A model generated the notes under the pieces. It searched no databases and was not told where the DNA came from. It saw nothing but the letters and a program-made list of their open reading frames with translations. From Desulfotignum sp. (GTDB taxonomy: Bacteria > Desulfobacterota > Desulfobacteria > Desulfobacterales > Desulfobacteraceae), in NCBI GenBank assembly GCA_018399285.1, contig JAGYOW010000012.1:17200-81199 (forward strand): a stretch of DNA of 64,000 nt, read 5' to 3'. Positions 43,261-54,689 of this stretch are shown here, piece by piece (the stretch's first letter is position 1; the number at the start of each line of letters is the position of its first letter). Made by a program: the position numbers and the translations under genes.

Positions 43261-44294
43261 GTTGATCCGTGTATGCAGTCACAGTGGCCATGCACAGAAA
43301 CAAAACCATTACCAGAATCCGGAATAGTCCGCATTATACCGCTTTTCCCATGGCATGCCGGTGCGGTTCCTGTCTCCGATTCTGCCCGGAGCCCTCCAGC
43401 ATTTTCTGAATTTCCTCACGGGCAGGTACAACGGCGGTTGCCTGCGGTATTTGTCGGGATCTGAATTATCCCTACCATTGCAATATGGTTTCCTCTTCTC
43501 GACCATAGAAAAGCCAAGAATCTCTTAAAGATGTAATCATCCTTTTCGAATAGGTGCATCGATCGGGAACTTTGGCATTAGACAGCAATTCCCGCGTTTA
43601 CGCTGATTATTGAGAGTAAAGGTCAATTTCAAAGGCCTCGGATCCAAATGTTTCAAGGTGAAATTGTATTCGCTGATTTAATATCGGATAATGCTGATTC
43701 ATATGAATCACCTTGGCCGACCACTATACCCTTTAAGCCTCAAAGGATATGCAACATATGTACTGTGATGTTTTTCAACCACAATTTTAAATTTTCATAA
43801 TAAAATCAACTTGTTATTGTTAATCCTTCCTATTATACCCTTATGATTATATTCAAGGATGAAAACACGATATGTCTTTTTGTTGTGGTCAATTTGTCGC
43901 CTTTCTGGCAATGCTAACTGGTGTTCCTGTGGTGGATAGCTTGTGGGTGGTGTGGGGCTGGGGGATTAAAAACCCCGGCTACCCGGATTATGCATTTTAA
44001 GTTTCTGATTCTACCATTTTTCGACAAGAGCCACCATTTTATCTTGATTTGCCTTTGCTCACATGGACGCTGATGGCTACAACTTCCCGTGTGATGCCCT
44101 CCCGGCCTGATACCATCCTGGGCAAAAGAGAAGAAATGAACCGGGCATATCAATGCCAGGATGGAGACTTTAGGTCTGAAGCCAAGCTTCAGGGAATCGT
44201 TTAAGAAAAGGCGGCAGCTCTATTTAATTTATTGTTGGAATGTACTGTTCATTATCCGAATTTTTGCGAGGTGTCTTGTCCGGTGCTTTTTATA

Positions 44295-44696
44295 TTAGGT
44301 CAGATCGAAATGAGGATTCCATGCCACTTCCCAGAGAAATCCATCTGGATCTGAGAAATAACCAGAATAACTGCCCATTCCATGCTCCTTGGCAGGTTTC
44401 TGCAACAAAGCTCCCCGGCCTTCCCTCGCCTCTTCCATCACTGATCCACCTCTTTCGATGAAACATTATGTGCCAGAGTGAATCCTCGAAACCGCTTTTC
44501 TTGTGGATTGACCTGGCATCGTCTGCCAGTTGGATCATGGGGATACAGTGCCAGCCATGTACTGATAGCGCGAAGAAGGTGTGATGTTCCAGGAAAGTTT
44601 CCATAGGTCGGCAGTCTTTAGTCCGTCTCGGTAGAAGGTTGTAGATCGTTCTATATCTGAGACCGCCAATGTTATAATGCTGATTTTCGGCTTCAT
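44295..44696 (-). pseudogene. VOC/glyoxalase-family protein, frameshifted
   Basis: MKPKISIITLAVSDIERSTTFYRDGLKTAD; SGYFSDPDGF; WEVAWNPHFDLT. Confidence 0.65.
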
Positions 44697-44990
44697 ATTT
44701 TATCCCTAAGTTACACTCAATGCTCAGCTTTGATGCGGTTTTACGGCTTTCTCAATTGCTTGTAACAACCATCGTTCCTGAACAAATCGACCATAGCAGG
44801 TTTTGAATACTTTCGGTATCATAAATTTTTTCAGTCTCAGAAAATTTTTGTTTTGGATAATCACTATTCTGAGAAACTGACCATTCAGGTTTTTATATCA
44901 AAGAGTTGAATATGGAAGAAATCCCGGGATGATACCTCGGCCCATATAATGGAATTGAAACTCAGAGAATAATGGGAGAGATAACAAGAA

Positions 44991-45022
44991 AAAGGCAGGG
45001 CCAACTTAATGACCCTGCCTTT
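44991..45022. terminator. Inverted repeat, bidirectional terminator-like
   Basis: aaaggcaggg (44991-45000)/ccctgccttt (45013-45022). Confidence 0.6.
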
Positions 45023-45886
45023 GTTAAATCAGTATTGTGAAAGAAACGGTTTGAATTATTCAGTGAGGCAAAACTTACATTAAAATCCATAAGGCAGATG
45101 GTCGGATAAAAAGTAATTTTTTAAAAATCTTTAAAACCTTTTTAGAATAGCTATTTACCGCTATCCAATAACCTTGAATATAGCTCGCTGGTACTGTGCA
45201 AAAAATTTTTGAACCCACTTTTTGAATTGACTCACAGTAAACCCTTCCATTAATTGTTTTTCTAAATATTCCTGTGACAATGAAACACCAAAGACCTCTC
45301 TCTTAACTGACATCCAATGCCAGCACAAGTAACTACCTCTCGGTTAATTTTAGTTAACTCGCCCTGCGTACCATCTTGAAAACTATAAGTTTCATATAAA
45401 ATCTCCATTTGCCATCATACTTAATTTTAACATAAAGTTGATGGTAATTGAATTTGATTTTTATCAAGCCAGCCTTCTTATAAAAAAATCTGGTAATCAT
45501 AACCTGACAAAAAGACCCCTTTGCTCCCAGTGTTTCAGAACAGGGTTGAAAGTTACTTATTGTCAAACTTACTGTCTTCAATTTCAATTCTTGGAAGCCA
45601 GTTGCATGGGTGATAATCAGCAGTATTTGAAATACAACCCAAAAATGTACACGAAATAAGGATAGCGATCATGAACAGTTTGCAGCACAAAAATATTTTC
45701 AGCACAATAGTTGCTCCATTTAGAACATTATAAATTAAAAACGCACAAGCTAACCATATCAGTAAATGATTAAACTAAAATAGATAGTACCCAATGTCAA
45801 TTAAGGAAATCTTAAGTTAATAACTTTATCTATAAACTCAAATAGGACTTAGGGAATACCTTGCCATGCCCGCTGAGCAATTATGG

Positions 45887-47302
45887 TGGACCCCAATGTC
45901 AAGACAGTTTTTCAACTAATTTAAGGCCATTTTCAATTTTTGCCAGTGTTCATGATGTTGTTCCACAGTTAAATTTTCCGGCTTGTTTTAGCTTTTTAGC
46001 GGAAGTGAAGCCAGGTCCCGGGAATGGGCACCTCAAAATCTGCCCGTCGGAGTGGAATTGGCTTCCGCTGGAGCGGGTTTCTGGAACACTTGTTCATCCA
46101 ACCAACCTTTAATTGATTTTTTTCCATAATACATTTCAGCTGGGGTTTGTCCGTTAAAACCTGATGCGGCCGTTCATGGTTGTAAAAATCAAAATACTTT
46201 TCAAAGCTTTGCGCAGCTGCTCAACAGATTTGAATTCGTTTACATAGATCTCTTCATACTTGACACTGCGCCAGAGGCGTCTGATGAAATATTGTCCAGC
46301 GCACGGCCTTTCCCGTCCATGCTGATTTTGATCTCTTCCTTATTCAGAACTTTTGTAAACCCATGGCTTGTGTATTGCGCCTTGATCTGTGTTTAATATT
46401 TGGGGAGTCCTTATGACATCGCAGAGCCTCAAGGGCGGAGACACAGAATTCACTGTCCATGGTGATCGAAATCTCCCAGGAGAGGACATGTTCGGCTGTG
46501 CCAGTCCATGACGGCCGTCAAATAAACAAACCCACCGGCCAGCCGGATATATGTCAGGTCTGAACACCACACCTGATCCGCCTTGGTAACATCAAAATTT
46601 CTCAAAAGATACGGGTAGATCTTGTTTTGAGGGTGAGCCTGCTGGTATTCGGTTTTGGGGGCAATGGACTGAATCCCCATTTTACGTATCAATCGCTGAA
46701 CCCGCTTGGTGGTTAATTTTATATCCCCGCGTCTCAAAACATCACGCATCTGGCGGGTCCCATAGAAAGGGATGGACAGGTATTCAAGGTCTATGCATCT
46801 CATTATTTCAAGATTTTCGGGGTCTCCCCAATTTGCCGGTCCTTCTCACGGTAATAGCTGGAACGAGGGAGCCCGATCAGCTCGGCACGGCGGATCAATA
46901 CTCAGATCAGGTGTTCCGGCTGAATACGCTGTTTTTTCTCTTTAATGGTCATCAAAGGTGTCCGGTGTGTTTTTTTAACCAGTCCAGCTCGATCTGAAGT
47001 TTGCCAACCTTCTGATACAGGCGCTCTCTCTCTCTCTCTCTATTTCCTTGCTCTGTTTTGCCTGAGTATCGCCAAATACCAAGGGAAGGGCTTCTATTGC
47101 TTCTTTCCACCGGTTCACAAGGTTTGCATGAATGCCGAATTCAGAGGCAATTTCATTGGCGGTCTGTTGCCTTTTATGGCTGCCAATGCCACCTTGGTTT
47201 TTAATTCTTTTGCTGTAATTTTTCCGTTTCAAAATGATCCCTTTTTCTGAGTTCTGGACTGTTTTTATTCTTATCTTACTATTGTCCAGTTTTCGGGGTC
47301 CA
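45887..47302 (-). mobile_element. Degenerate IS3-family insertion sequence
   Basis: Terminal inverted TGGACCCC at 45887-45894 and 47295-47302; OrfA KRKNYSKRIKNQGGIGSHKRQQTANEIASEFGIHANLVNRWK; OrfB FYGTRQMRDVLRRGDIKLTTKRVQRLIRKMGIQSIAPK...KADQVWCSDLTYIRLAGGFVYLTAVMDWHSR. Confidence 0.85.
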
Positions 47303-47899
47303 CTATAAATCTCCTTTTTCCTCGCCAGTAAATACTGCAAACTTACAATCTGCTAACTATTTTAAATTAAGAAGAGGAACTTATGCTATGGATAGATTTT
47401 TCGCTTCATATTTGAAATTACAATATATGGGGTAGCCTTAATCCAATGAATCAAGATCCCATTACTTTTTATTGAGATAAAACCTCGAATGGGTGAATTA
47501 AGCGTATTGGGTGTAAGTCTTAACTCCTAAAATCTCAACCATAGTTTCGTTATCATGAATGCCATATCAATGAAATGCATGTCAATTATTTTGGTCCAGG
47601 ACAATCACATACCGGCTGATCACACCCAGTATGCCTTTTTTCTGCATGGCAGAAACAACTACCGGGCTGAAGCGCTGGGATGACAGAGTCGAATGATATG
47701 GGTATGATACCATCCCTGTTCTTTTCAAGATATCAAGGTAATCGTCTATGAGGATGCCGCCTTTATGTTTTTCCTCTTATTGCCGGCGTATTCTGAAAAT
47801 CCCGCCAGTCTGCATTGATAAAAGCCAGTCGGGTCTTTTTTTTTTGACATTTTGTTTCAGCAGTAAATAAAAAAGGCCTCAAGAAAGTCCAGGTATGCT

Positions 47900-48300
47900 T
47901 TTTTGACAACCCGGAAATGCTGTTATCATCATAGTCAGCCGCTTTTTATCATCAAAGTAGGGGCGGATCAAAGAGGATCAGGTCGGGTTTTTCTTTGCGC
48001 GACAGGCCATAACCGCGATTGAGCAGATGAAACATCCCATGTAAAGGGTTCGATCTCAGGGCGCGCGTATCCGGCCGATCCTTCATATCAAAGGCCCAGC
48101 ATATCTGCGGCCCATGGCAAGGCAGGTGTCCGAGGTCAAGCCGCCTCCGGCCATGGGGTCAAGAATCAGGTCATCCGCTTTTGAAAAATAGCGAAGGATA
48201 TGTGCGATCATCTGGGCCGGGATACGTCCGGGCCAGTCATCCCCGAATCTGTTGTCACAATCATTGAATTCCACTGGTCCCAGGTCCTGAATCCCCAGCC
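47900..48300 (-). pseudogene. DNA methyltransferase (N4/N6 class) fragment
   Basis: WPGRIPAQMIAHILRYFSKADDLILDPMAGGGLTSDTCLAMGRRYAG. Confidence 0.6.
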
Positions 48301-48542
48301 AAGTGCTTTGAACCGGTCATGATCCGTTTTACCTCCAGGACCAGGGACCAGACCTGGGGGTCTGACCAGCCGTGCTTTCAGCCACCCGCCACGGTGAATC
48401 CCTGATAATCACCATTTAGGAATTTGCCATTGGCATTTTCCCTAAATGGTGATGAATTGTTTTTTGATCCAGCCCGAGCCGCTTTTGCCATCCGGTCCTG
48501 GGGATGCCCAGACGGCATGTAAATAGTTTGATGCCCTGCCCA

Positions 48543-49008
48543 TCAGGTCACGGCGCGGAGATCGGCGATGTAGGTGTCCACAGCCTGTCTGGACCGGCCC
48601 ACGGCCTGATCCTGGCGGCGCTGAGTCGGGGTTCCCTTCATATGCCTCTTCGGGCCGTGTCCCTGGCTTCTTCTTCCGTCAGCTGTTTCGCCGATGGCTT
48701 TGGCTGCCGTGCATAGAGCAGGGGATCCTCCCTGCCAGGTTTCGACAATGACGAAGACCGCTTCGCCCCTGTTGCCTTGAACGCACTCCACCGGTGTGCC
48801 CCGTCCAGCAGGCGGTAGAAACCGGGCCGCTCCGGGCAGGGTCTCCACCTCGATGGGCCAAACTCATACGTCCCGGATGTTTTCCGAAAATATGCCCACC
48901 CGCCTGGGGTCGATGCTTTTTCTGGGATAGGATCGTTTCATCCAGAATGATCGAAGAAAGAGAAAGTTGTGTCAATGGGGGTAACATGATGGAAATGTCA
49001 CCCTTCAA
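48543..49008 (-). pseudogene. ParB-nuclease-like protein, frameshifted
   Basis: VETLPGAARFYRLLDGAHRWSAFKATG recovered across frames; AVGRSRQAVDTYIADLRAVT. Confidence 0.55.
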
Positions 49009-49025
49009 TTTTATTATGAGATCTT

Positions 49026-49086
49026 TGTTAACGGGCTAATCAGCCGCGCGGCTTTTTGCGTCGGCTGAATTAGTGAGGTGTTAGAT
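49026..49086 (-). repeat. Integron attC-like recombination site
   Basis: Minus strand ATCTAAC ACCTCACTAATTCAGCCGACGCAAAAAGCCGCGCGGCTGATTAGCCC GTTAACA: RYYYAAC at one end, GTT core at the other, CTAATTCAGCCG/CGGCTGATTAG arms with one extrahelical base; 10 bp after a cassette gene stop. Confidence 0.72.
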
Positions 49087-49096
49087 AATTCGATCT

Positions 49097-50035
49097 TCAC
49101 CACTGTAGCGATACTTTACCGATTTCATGTTTAAAAAGTTTCTTCCACTCATTCCTATATTTTTTGTTGAAGTTGTCCAATTCACTCAGGCCTGTAAAAT
49201 CAAGGATTATTCTGTAACTTTTTAAAACAATTGAAATCGTTGAAAAGAGTAGGCTATTTAACCCCAAGATACGGATCGGCTTGAAGGTTATTTTGCCTGC
49301 TGATATTTTTTAATATGGTCTATATTTCTCTCCGGCAGTATGGCACTTCAGAACCCTGTGAATAAAATATGTCATATTCAGCATGGCGTTTTATAAGCCT
49401 TGCCATATGCCGTAAAGAGGAACTTGAAGGCTTTATGCCTTGGTGATGGCCTCCATTTTTTGCCGATTTTTATTTCTTTAAGGCGTTCGAGTTCTTCATC
49501 AATTTCTTTAAATGAGTCCTGAGCTAATATTCTGTTAACTTCCTCGAGATGTGTTTGAGCCTGTTTTTCATCCTGGGTTTTTTTCGCTGGATCAACTCCT
49601 TGTTGGTCTCTTACGTGTGAAAAGTTTTTGCAAGCCCGGAGTCCCTTCAATAGTTCGTAGAGCCCATTTACGTTCAACCCTTAGATTCGAAACATAGTAA
49701 TATTTTTGCCTTATTATCTGTATCTTCCTTTATGCTCCATTCAAGATATATAGATGCTTCAAATATTGCTCTTTGCTGCTAATTGAGCCGTATGGATATT
49801 GGCATTCGATATAAGAATTTCAATGCATCAAACATCGATACGATTCGTTTTAACAGAACACCTATGATTATAACTGAAGACAACCCTCGGTCGCTACAAA
49901 CATACGTGCGTGGGATCAAATTCGTGCCGTAATTTATCAAGTTCTTTAATAAATTAAGCTCGTCAGAAATTATTCCTCACGTCGTGCTTGTATGTTTCTC
50001 TTATCAAGCATCTCTTTATATTCAGTTTCATGCAT
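49097..50035 (-). pseudogene. DUF5677-like protein, frameshifted
   Basis: MHETEYKEMLDKRNIQARRE...SDRGLSSVIIGVLLKRIVSMFDALKF; QQRAIFEASIYLEWSIKEDTDNKAKYYYVSNLR; AQTHLEEVNRILAQDSFKEIDEELERL; EWKKLFKHEIGKVSLQW. Confidence 0.6.
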
Positions 50036-50036
50036 T

Positions 50037-51218
50037 ATTCAAATATCTAACTTTGCCTCTTTCTGCGGTCGCGGTTTTTTTGCGACCTGCAGCAAGAGCA
50101 TTGTTGGAAACCCATATTTATTTCTATAATGCTGTTTTGGGGTCCAAACTCTCCCTGCTACAATTATTAGAAATCTCTGAAACATCCAAACTTACTTCAT
50201 TCAATAAATCTGAAATGATGATTTCGATTTTATTTCGTCAGAATGTGAGCATTTTTGAAATGTTTTTGCTCAATTCGAGGAATTGACGACTGTTTTCAGC
50301 AGCAATAAAGTATTCGAGGAAACATTCGATAATGGCCTTCTTTAATTCAGGATCAATTTGATAATCTTCTGAACTACAGTACATTATTTGATGAGAGCTA
50401 TGAGGTAAAATCGCAGCTATTAGATTATCTTTTTCTCTAAAAAGGGCTTAAACTCTCCCATGTATATTAAATATTGTCGCTGAATTCCAAGAGGTATATG
50501 TTTATCCTCAAAAGACTGAACATGAAATGTCATTTTTTCATACCAATTTATTTCACATCAGGCCACAAGCCTCTCTAAAGCCTTTTTTAACTGTCCATTT
50601 TGCAGTGGATCCTTCAAAACCAGTTTTGATTAATTTTCTAAGTGTAGAACAGCCTTTGCATCTCAATGGCCATTTTGGGCACCATTGAAGGTGCCATTTT
50701 TCTGTTAACGGCAATAGAGATGAGAAAGTTCAGAAGATACATTATATTTCTTCATTTCTGCTTTAAAGCATCTTCAATTATCGATGGATTTTCTTATAGT
50801 TTGCTGTAAGAATTTTTTTTCCAATTTCAGGATCATTCAAATAATCAAGCAGCCGATTTAATAGATAGTCGGCAGTGTTGAGGAAATTTTTCCTTAGATG
50901 CCTTGGTCCTAATTTCAAGATGTGCAAATAATTTTCTGGCAATCTCAAATTGATTGTTTTTAATTTTGTCTGTTTTTCACAGTTGTTTATTAATTCACCA
51001 AACCTACCTTCCGCTTCGGTACTTACATTATCAAGTTTTGTGTCGTTATTGTTAGAGTAAAATTTTTTTCGACACCACTGTTTATAATATTGGGATTATA
51101 AGGTTTAGAATCTTTACGGAAAACCCATGTAAAAATTCAGAACCAACAGTATGACTAATAAACCCTTTTGCAGAAAACGTGGTATATAATGTTGACGATA
51201 ACCAGCCATATATGCCAT
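50037..51218 (-). pseudogene. DUF4238-like protein, frameshifted
   Basis: N-terminal MAYMAGYRQHYIPRFLQKGF (HYIPxFL motif); decayed body; C-term GRKKTATAERGKVRYLNNA. Confidence 0.5.
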
Positions 51219-51323
51219 TCCATTTAGACTATGGTCGTTGAATTTTTTGAAATTATGTAAACTGTCTCCCCTCGAATTCGCACGCGTTATGCTAAGGATC
51301 GATATCTTGATTATTAAAAATTA

Positions 51324-52373
51324 TCAATAGTCCCCGAAGTCATAATGAGAATATTCCAAGTCTGCGCCAGAATTAACGACAATATCTTCGATATCAATCA
51401 GTTTGAATTTTTCAGCATTAAATTTAATTTTTGAACTCTACTTCAATAGTAGTTCCTTTCAACTTGTCCTTCATTCGATGATGATAAAAAATTTCTTTTT
51501 TACACCGTCATCTTTGATCGAAGTCCATGAATCAGATCCCAATAGCTTGCATCAAAACAAAGATTAGTATCAATAAGGCAGATTATATTCAGTAGTATTA
51601 CCATTTAAAGCAACAACAGAGATGTCTAAAAAGAAAAATCTTGAATATTAGTAAAAAGACCTCACCGTCAGCATCACCGACATAGGCACCCATATTTTTC
51701 CATTTCGCTTCAATTTTTTAGAAATCAGCTCTTCATTTTCTTAATCATTTCATGAATAACGGTAATATTATCTTTCGTCCATTAATACAAAATGATAAAT
51801 TCATAAAGACTTGGAAAGTATTTTGAATTGTTCCTCTTTAGTACAGAATTTCTCAAAATCTTTATCTGTACTTATTGTGACCATATTAGAACCGTTTTCC
51901 AAACACCACCAGTGCGGAAAGTACAAAGCATCAGGGAATTCCATGTTTCTTTTACCTTCACCAAACGGAGGGTTTTTTAGAAAATAGTCATTAAAAATTT
52001 GTTTTGCTGATTGTTCTGAGGCGTTTATGATTTGAGCTTTACATTCCTCCAAAAAAGATCGACTTTTCTTTTAATATCATCGGATATCTTTTCTGTCGTT
52101 TTAGAATCAATGTAAATTCTTTATAGTTTTCACCACCTATCGTTTCAATACGATTTTTGGAGGCTATTTTTTTGAACTCTGTTTTTAGTTCTTTAATTGA
52201 TTTTACTATATTTTGATTCTGATTTCATTGTCAGTGATATCTGTAGATACAATTTGATTTTTTTGAATCACATAATGAACGGAGAGTGTTAAACATTGTT
52301 CGGTCGACTGTGAAGCTTCATTTTTTAAGAATATCGAAGTGTCAATAAACACATAAGTTGGTGGGGTGGTCAT
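51324..52373 (-). pseudogene. DUF4935-like PIN-domain protein, frameshifted
   Basis: MTTPPTYVFIDTSIFLKNEAS; QIVSTDITDNEIR; PFGEGKRNMEFPDALYFPHWWCLENGSNMVTISTDKDFEKFC. Confidence 0.6.
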
Positions 52374-52639
52374 TTTTGTCTTCCCATTATTTCAATATTT
52401 CAAAAAATTAAAGGTAGAAAACTAAAAGCGTTTTATCAGTAGTCCCGCCCAGTAAAAAGATACCGGGACTGTTAATTTTGGATATACTGTCGTTGGTTCC
52501 GAATCCGTCAATCCGGCGAGCGGATTATTGATAAAATGTTGTTGAACAATGCCGCGGATCAATTGCCAAAACATTAATTTGAGCTATGGGGTTTTATATC
52601 GATTGTCTTACGACTACGCAAGGAGAAATTATCCGTTTT

Positions 52640-54056
52640 TTTTTTGATAAAACAGCCGTATCTTGTTTTTATGGGACCCCATGCCGCTTGTTCCGCATAA
52701 ACAGGGAGGTCCGGTAAAACAGCTGCCTGATTCATGGCGCACCCCTCCTTGGTATGGCCTGGATGCCATTATCTTTGCCAGCACAAACTTGCTCTATATC
52801 AGGGCATCTTTACGAGGTGTTCCAGGCAGCCTTCTTTTCGGCGGAAGAATATAGTTCCCATATTCCCGGCAGCAGCTTAAACAGCCTGGCCAGATCGTCC
52901 CTGCCGCATTTAGGGCACGCTTTGATATTAATGCCCGTAAGTCTTGCATCATAGCTTCCAGGGATTCGATATCAGGCTGGGTAAATTCCCGATCACATCC
53001 TGTATCAGCTCCCGAATGAGTTTGATGTTGTTTTTTTTGTATCGGGGAGACAGAAACCAAAATGCCGGATTTTTTTAAACCTCTGGGTAATACATGGAGC
53101 AGGAACCTTCTTTCGGATGAATTCCGTTGCATCAAGCGTCATCTCTTTGATGGCGTTATTTTTGTGTCCGGTCTTTCCAGGTAAAAAACAACTTTTCCAT
53201 TTTCAAAAGATTTGATGCGGTAATTTGAGATGGCCACTTTGTGCGTGTACCGCCCGAGATACTCAAGGGACTTTTTCAGGCCCGGAGCAGGGCGATTTTG
53301 CATGGCCGGACCACTTTTTGCCAATGGTCTTTATCAGACGCTTGAATCCGGTGGGTGTCCCATGTATTTCCCGTCTTGCCGGGGAACTTGAGAACACCCT
53401 CATTATATAATTGTTCGAGGCCTTAATGTAATGCCTTTGAACGCTTTGACCATCGACTGTGTCCTGAAAAGGAAGTTTTTCTTGGACGGGGGGTCCAGGT
53501 TTTTTTTTCCTGACAGCACCCTCCGGGCACAAGGCAGTGCAGATGAAAATGATCCAGCATGGTTTGGGACCAGGTATGAAGCACGTACCTATGAACCCGG
53601 CCTGGCCCTGAAGCCTCCACTGGGGATCACTGGTGAATATTTTGATCACCTGACTGACCGAAGAAAACAGCAGGTTCAGCAAAGATCTCATATTGCAGAG
53701 ATGACCGGGTTCCTTGTGGCCATGGGGCAGCGTAAACACCAGGTGATAATAGGTGGCCGGCAGCACTCGGACTGGCGGTTGATGAGCCACTTTTCCTTGG
53801 TGATGGTCTGGCACTTGGGACAATGCCGATTCCTGCATGAGTTGTAGGTTAAGTGTTCTGGCTGGTGGTCGCAATGGGTGCAGAAATCGATATGCCCTCC
53901 CAGTGCTTTGTCCGGCAGGCAACGACGGTTCAAGACTTTACCTGACCGGGGGGATGCACTGTGAGTGTTCAAAAAGCTCTGAATGTCTGAAAATTTCTGC
54001 AATGTCATTTGGTCTGCCGCCTTCAGGGCAACGGTCGACTCTTCACTGATCACCAT
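52640..54056 (-). mobile_element. IS91-family transposase, frameshifted
   Basis: GGHIDFCTHCDHQ, LTYNSCRNRHCPKCQTITKEKWLINRQ zinc-binding N-terminus; TWSQTMLDHFHLHCLVPGG; RFKRLIKTIGKKW; PSQITASNLLKME. Confidence 0.82.
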
Positions 54057-54084
54057 ATCTAACGGGCTGATTATTTTGATATGG
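54053..54084. repeat. attI/attC-like half site with 7-bp inverted repeat
   Basis: Minus strand AATCAGCCCGTTAGATATGG next to the transposase start; CCATATC/GATATGG arms. Confidence 0.4.
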
Positions 54085-54214
54085 TTTCATTGGTGACGTG
54101 AAGATATTTGGCGGTTGTTCTTATGGAGCCGCACCCATCAGGCGTTTGATTTCAATGGTACTCGTCCTGTGTTCCAGAAGATGCGTGGCAAATAATGGCG
54201 ATTATGGGGAGCTT

Positions 54215-54385
54215 CCCATAATCGGCACAGTTTTGCCAGCCACCTGCTGGCTGCCAATCAGACATCCTGACCATTCAGGAGCTGCTAGGCACAGCAGTGT
54301 CAGAACCACCATGATCTATACCCATACCATTGCATCCAAAACCGTGAAAGAGGCCACGAAGTCCGCTGGATCTATGAGAAGCTTC
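54215..54385 (+). pseudogene. Integron-type tyrosine recombinase, C-terminal remnant
   Basis: HSFASHLLAANQ / QELLGHSSVRTTMIYTHTIASKTVKEA / SPLDL* recovered across frames. Confidence 0.65.
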
Positions 54386-54689
54386 ATGGGGTGTTGCAGG
54401 CACATGGCTGGCTGGTTTTGTGGCTGCGGGATCGATGACGTCATCCCGGGTGAGATTGGACATGGTGAAGAATGGCATCAGAAAAGAGTGATGGTAAGAA
54501 GAAAAACACAGCTCCGCTCTGTCGGTTACAGGCGGCGCCGGCTGACCGGAAGTAAACACTGTTTTCCTGTATAGTAAAAGAGATTTGAAAATGCAACAGG
54601 AAAAACTCCCGATGATGAGCCTGTGACCGTGCCGGTTCCTGGCCCGGGCCTGAGACGGGGCAGGGCCTGCTTTGCAATTGTTGTTTTTT

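Noticed and set aside
45354-45659. 77-aa and 73-aa ORFs in AT-rich DNA
   Set aside because: Opposing ORFs in low-complexity DNA with no family signal
51219-51323. A second attC between the PIN-like and DUF4238-like genes
   Set aside because: No paired arms or RYYYAAC/GTTRRRY pattern seen in this gap
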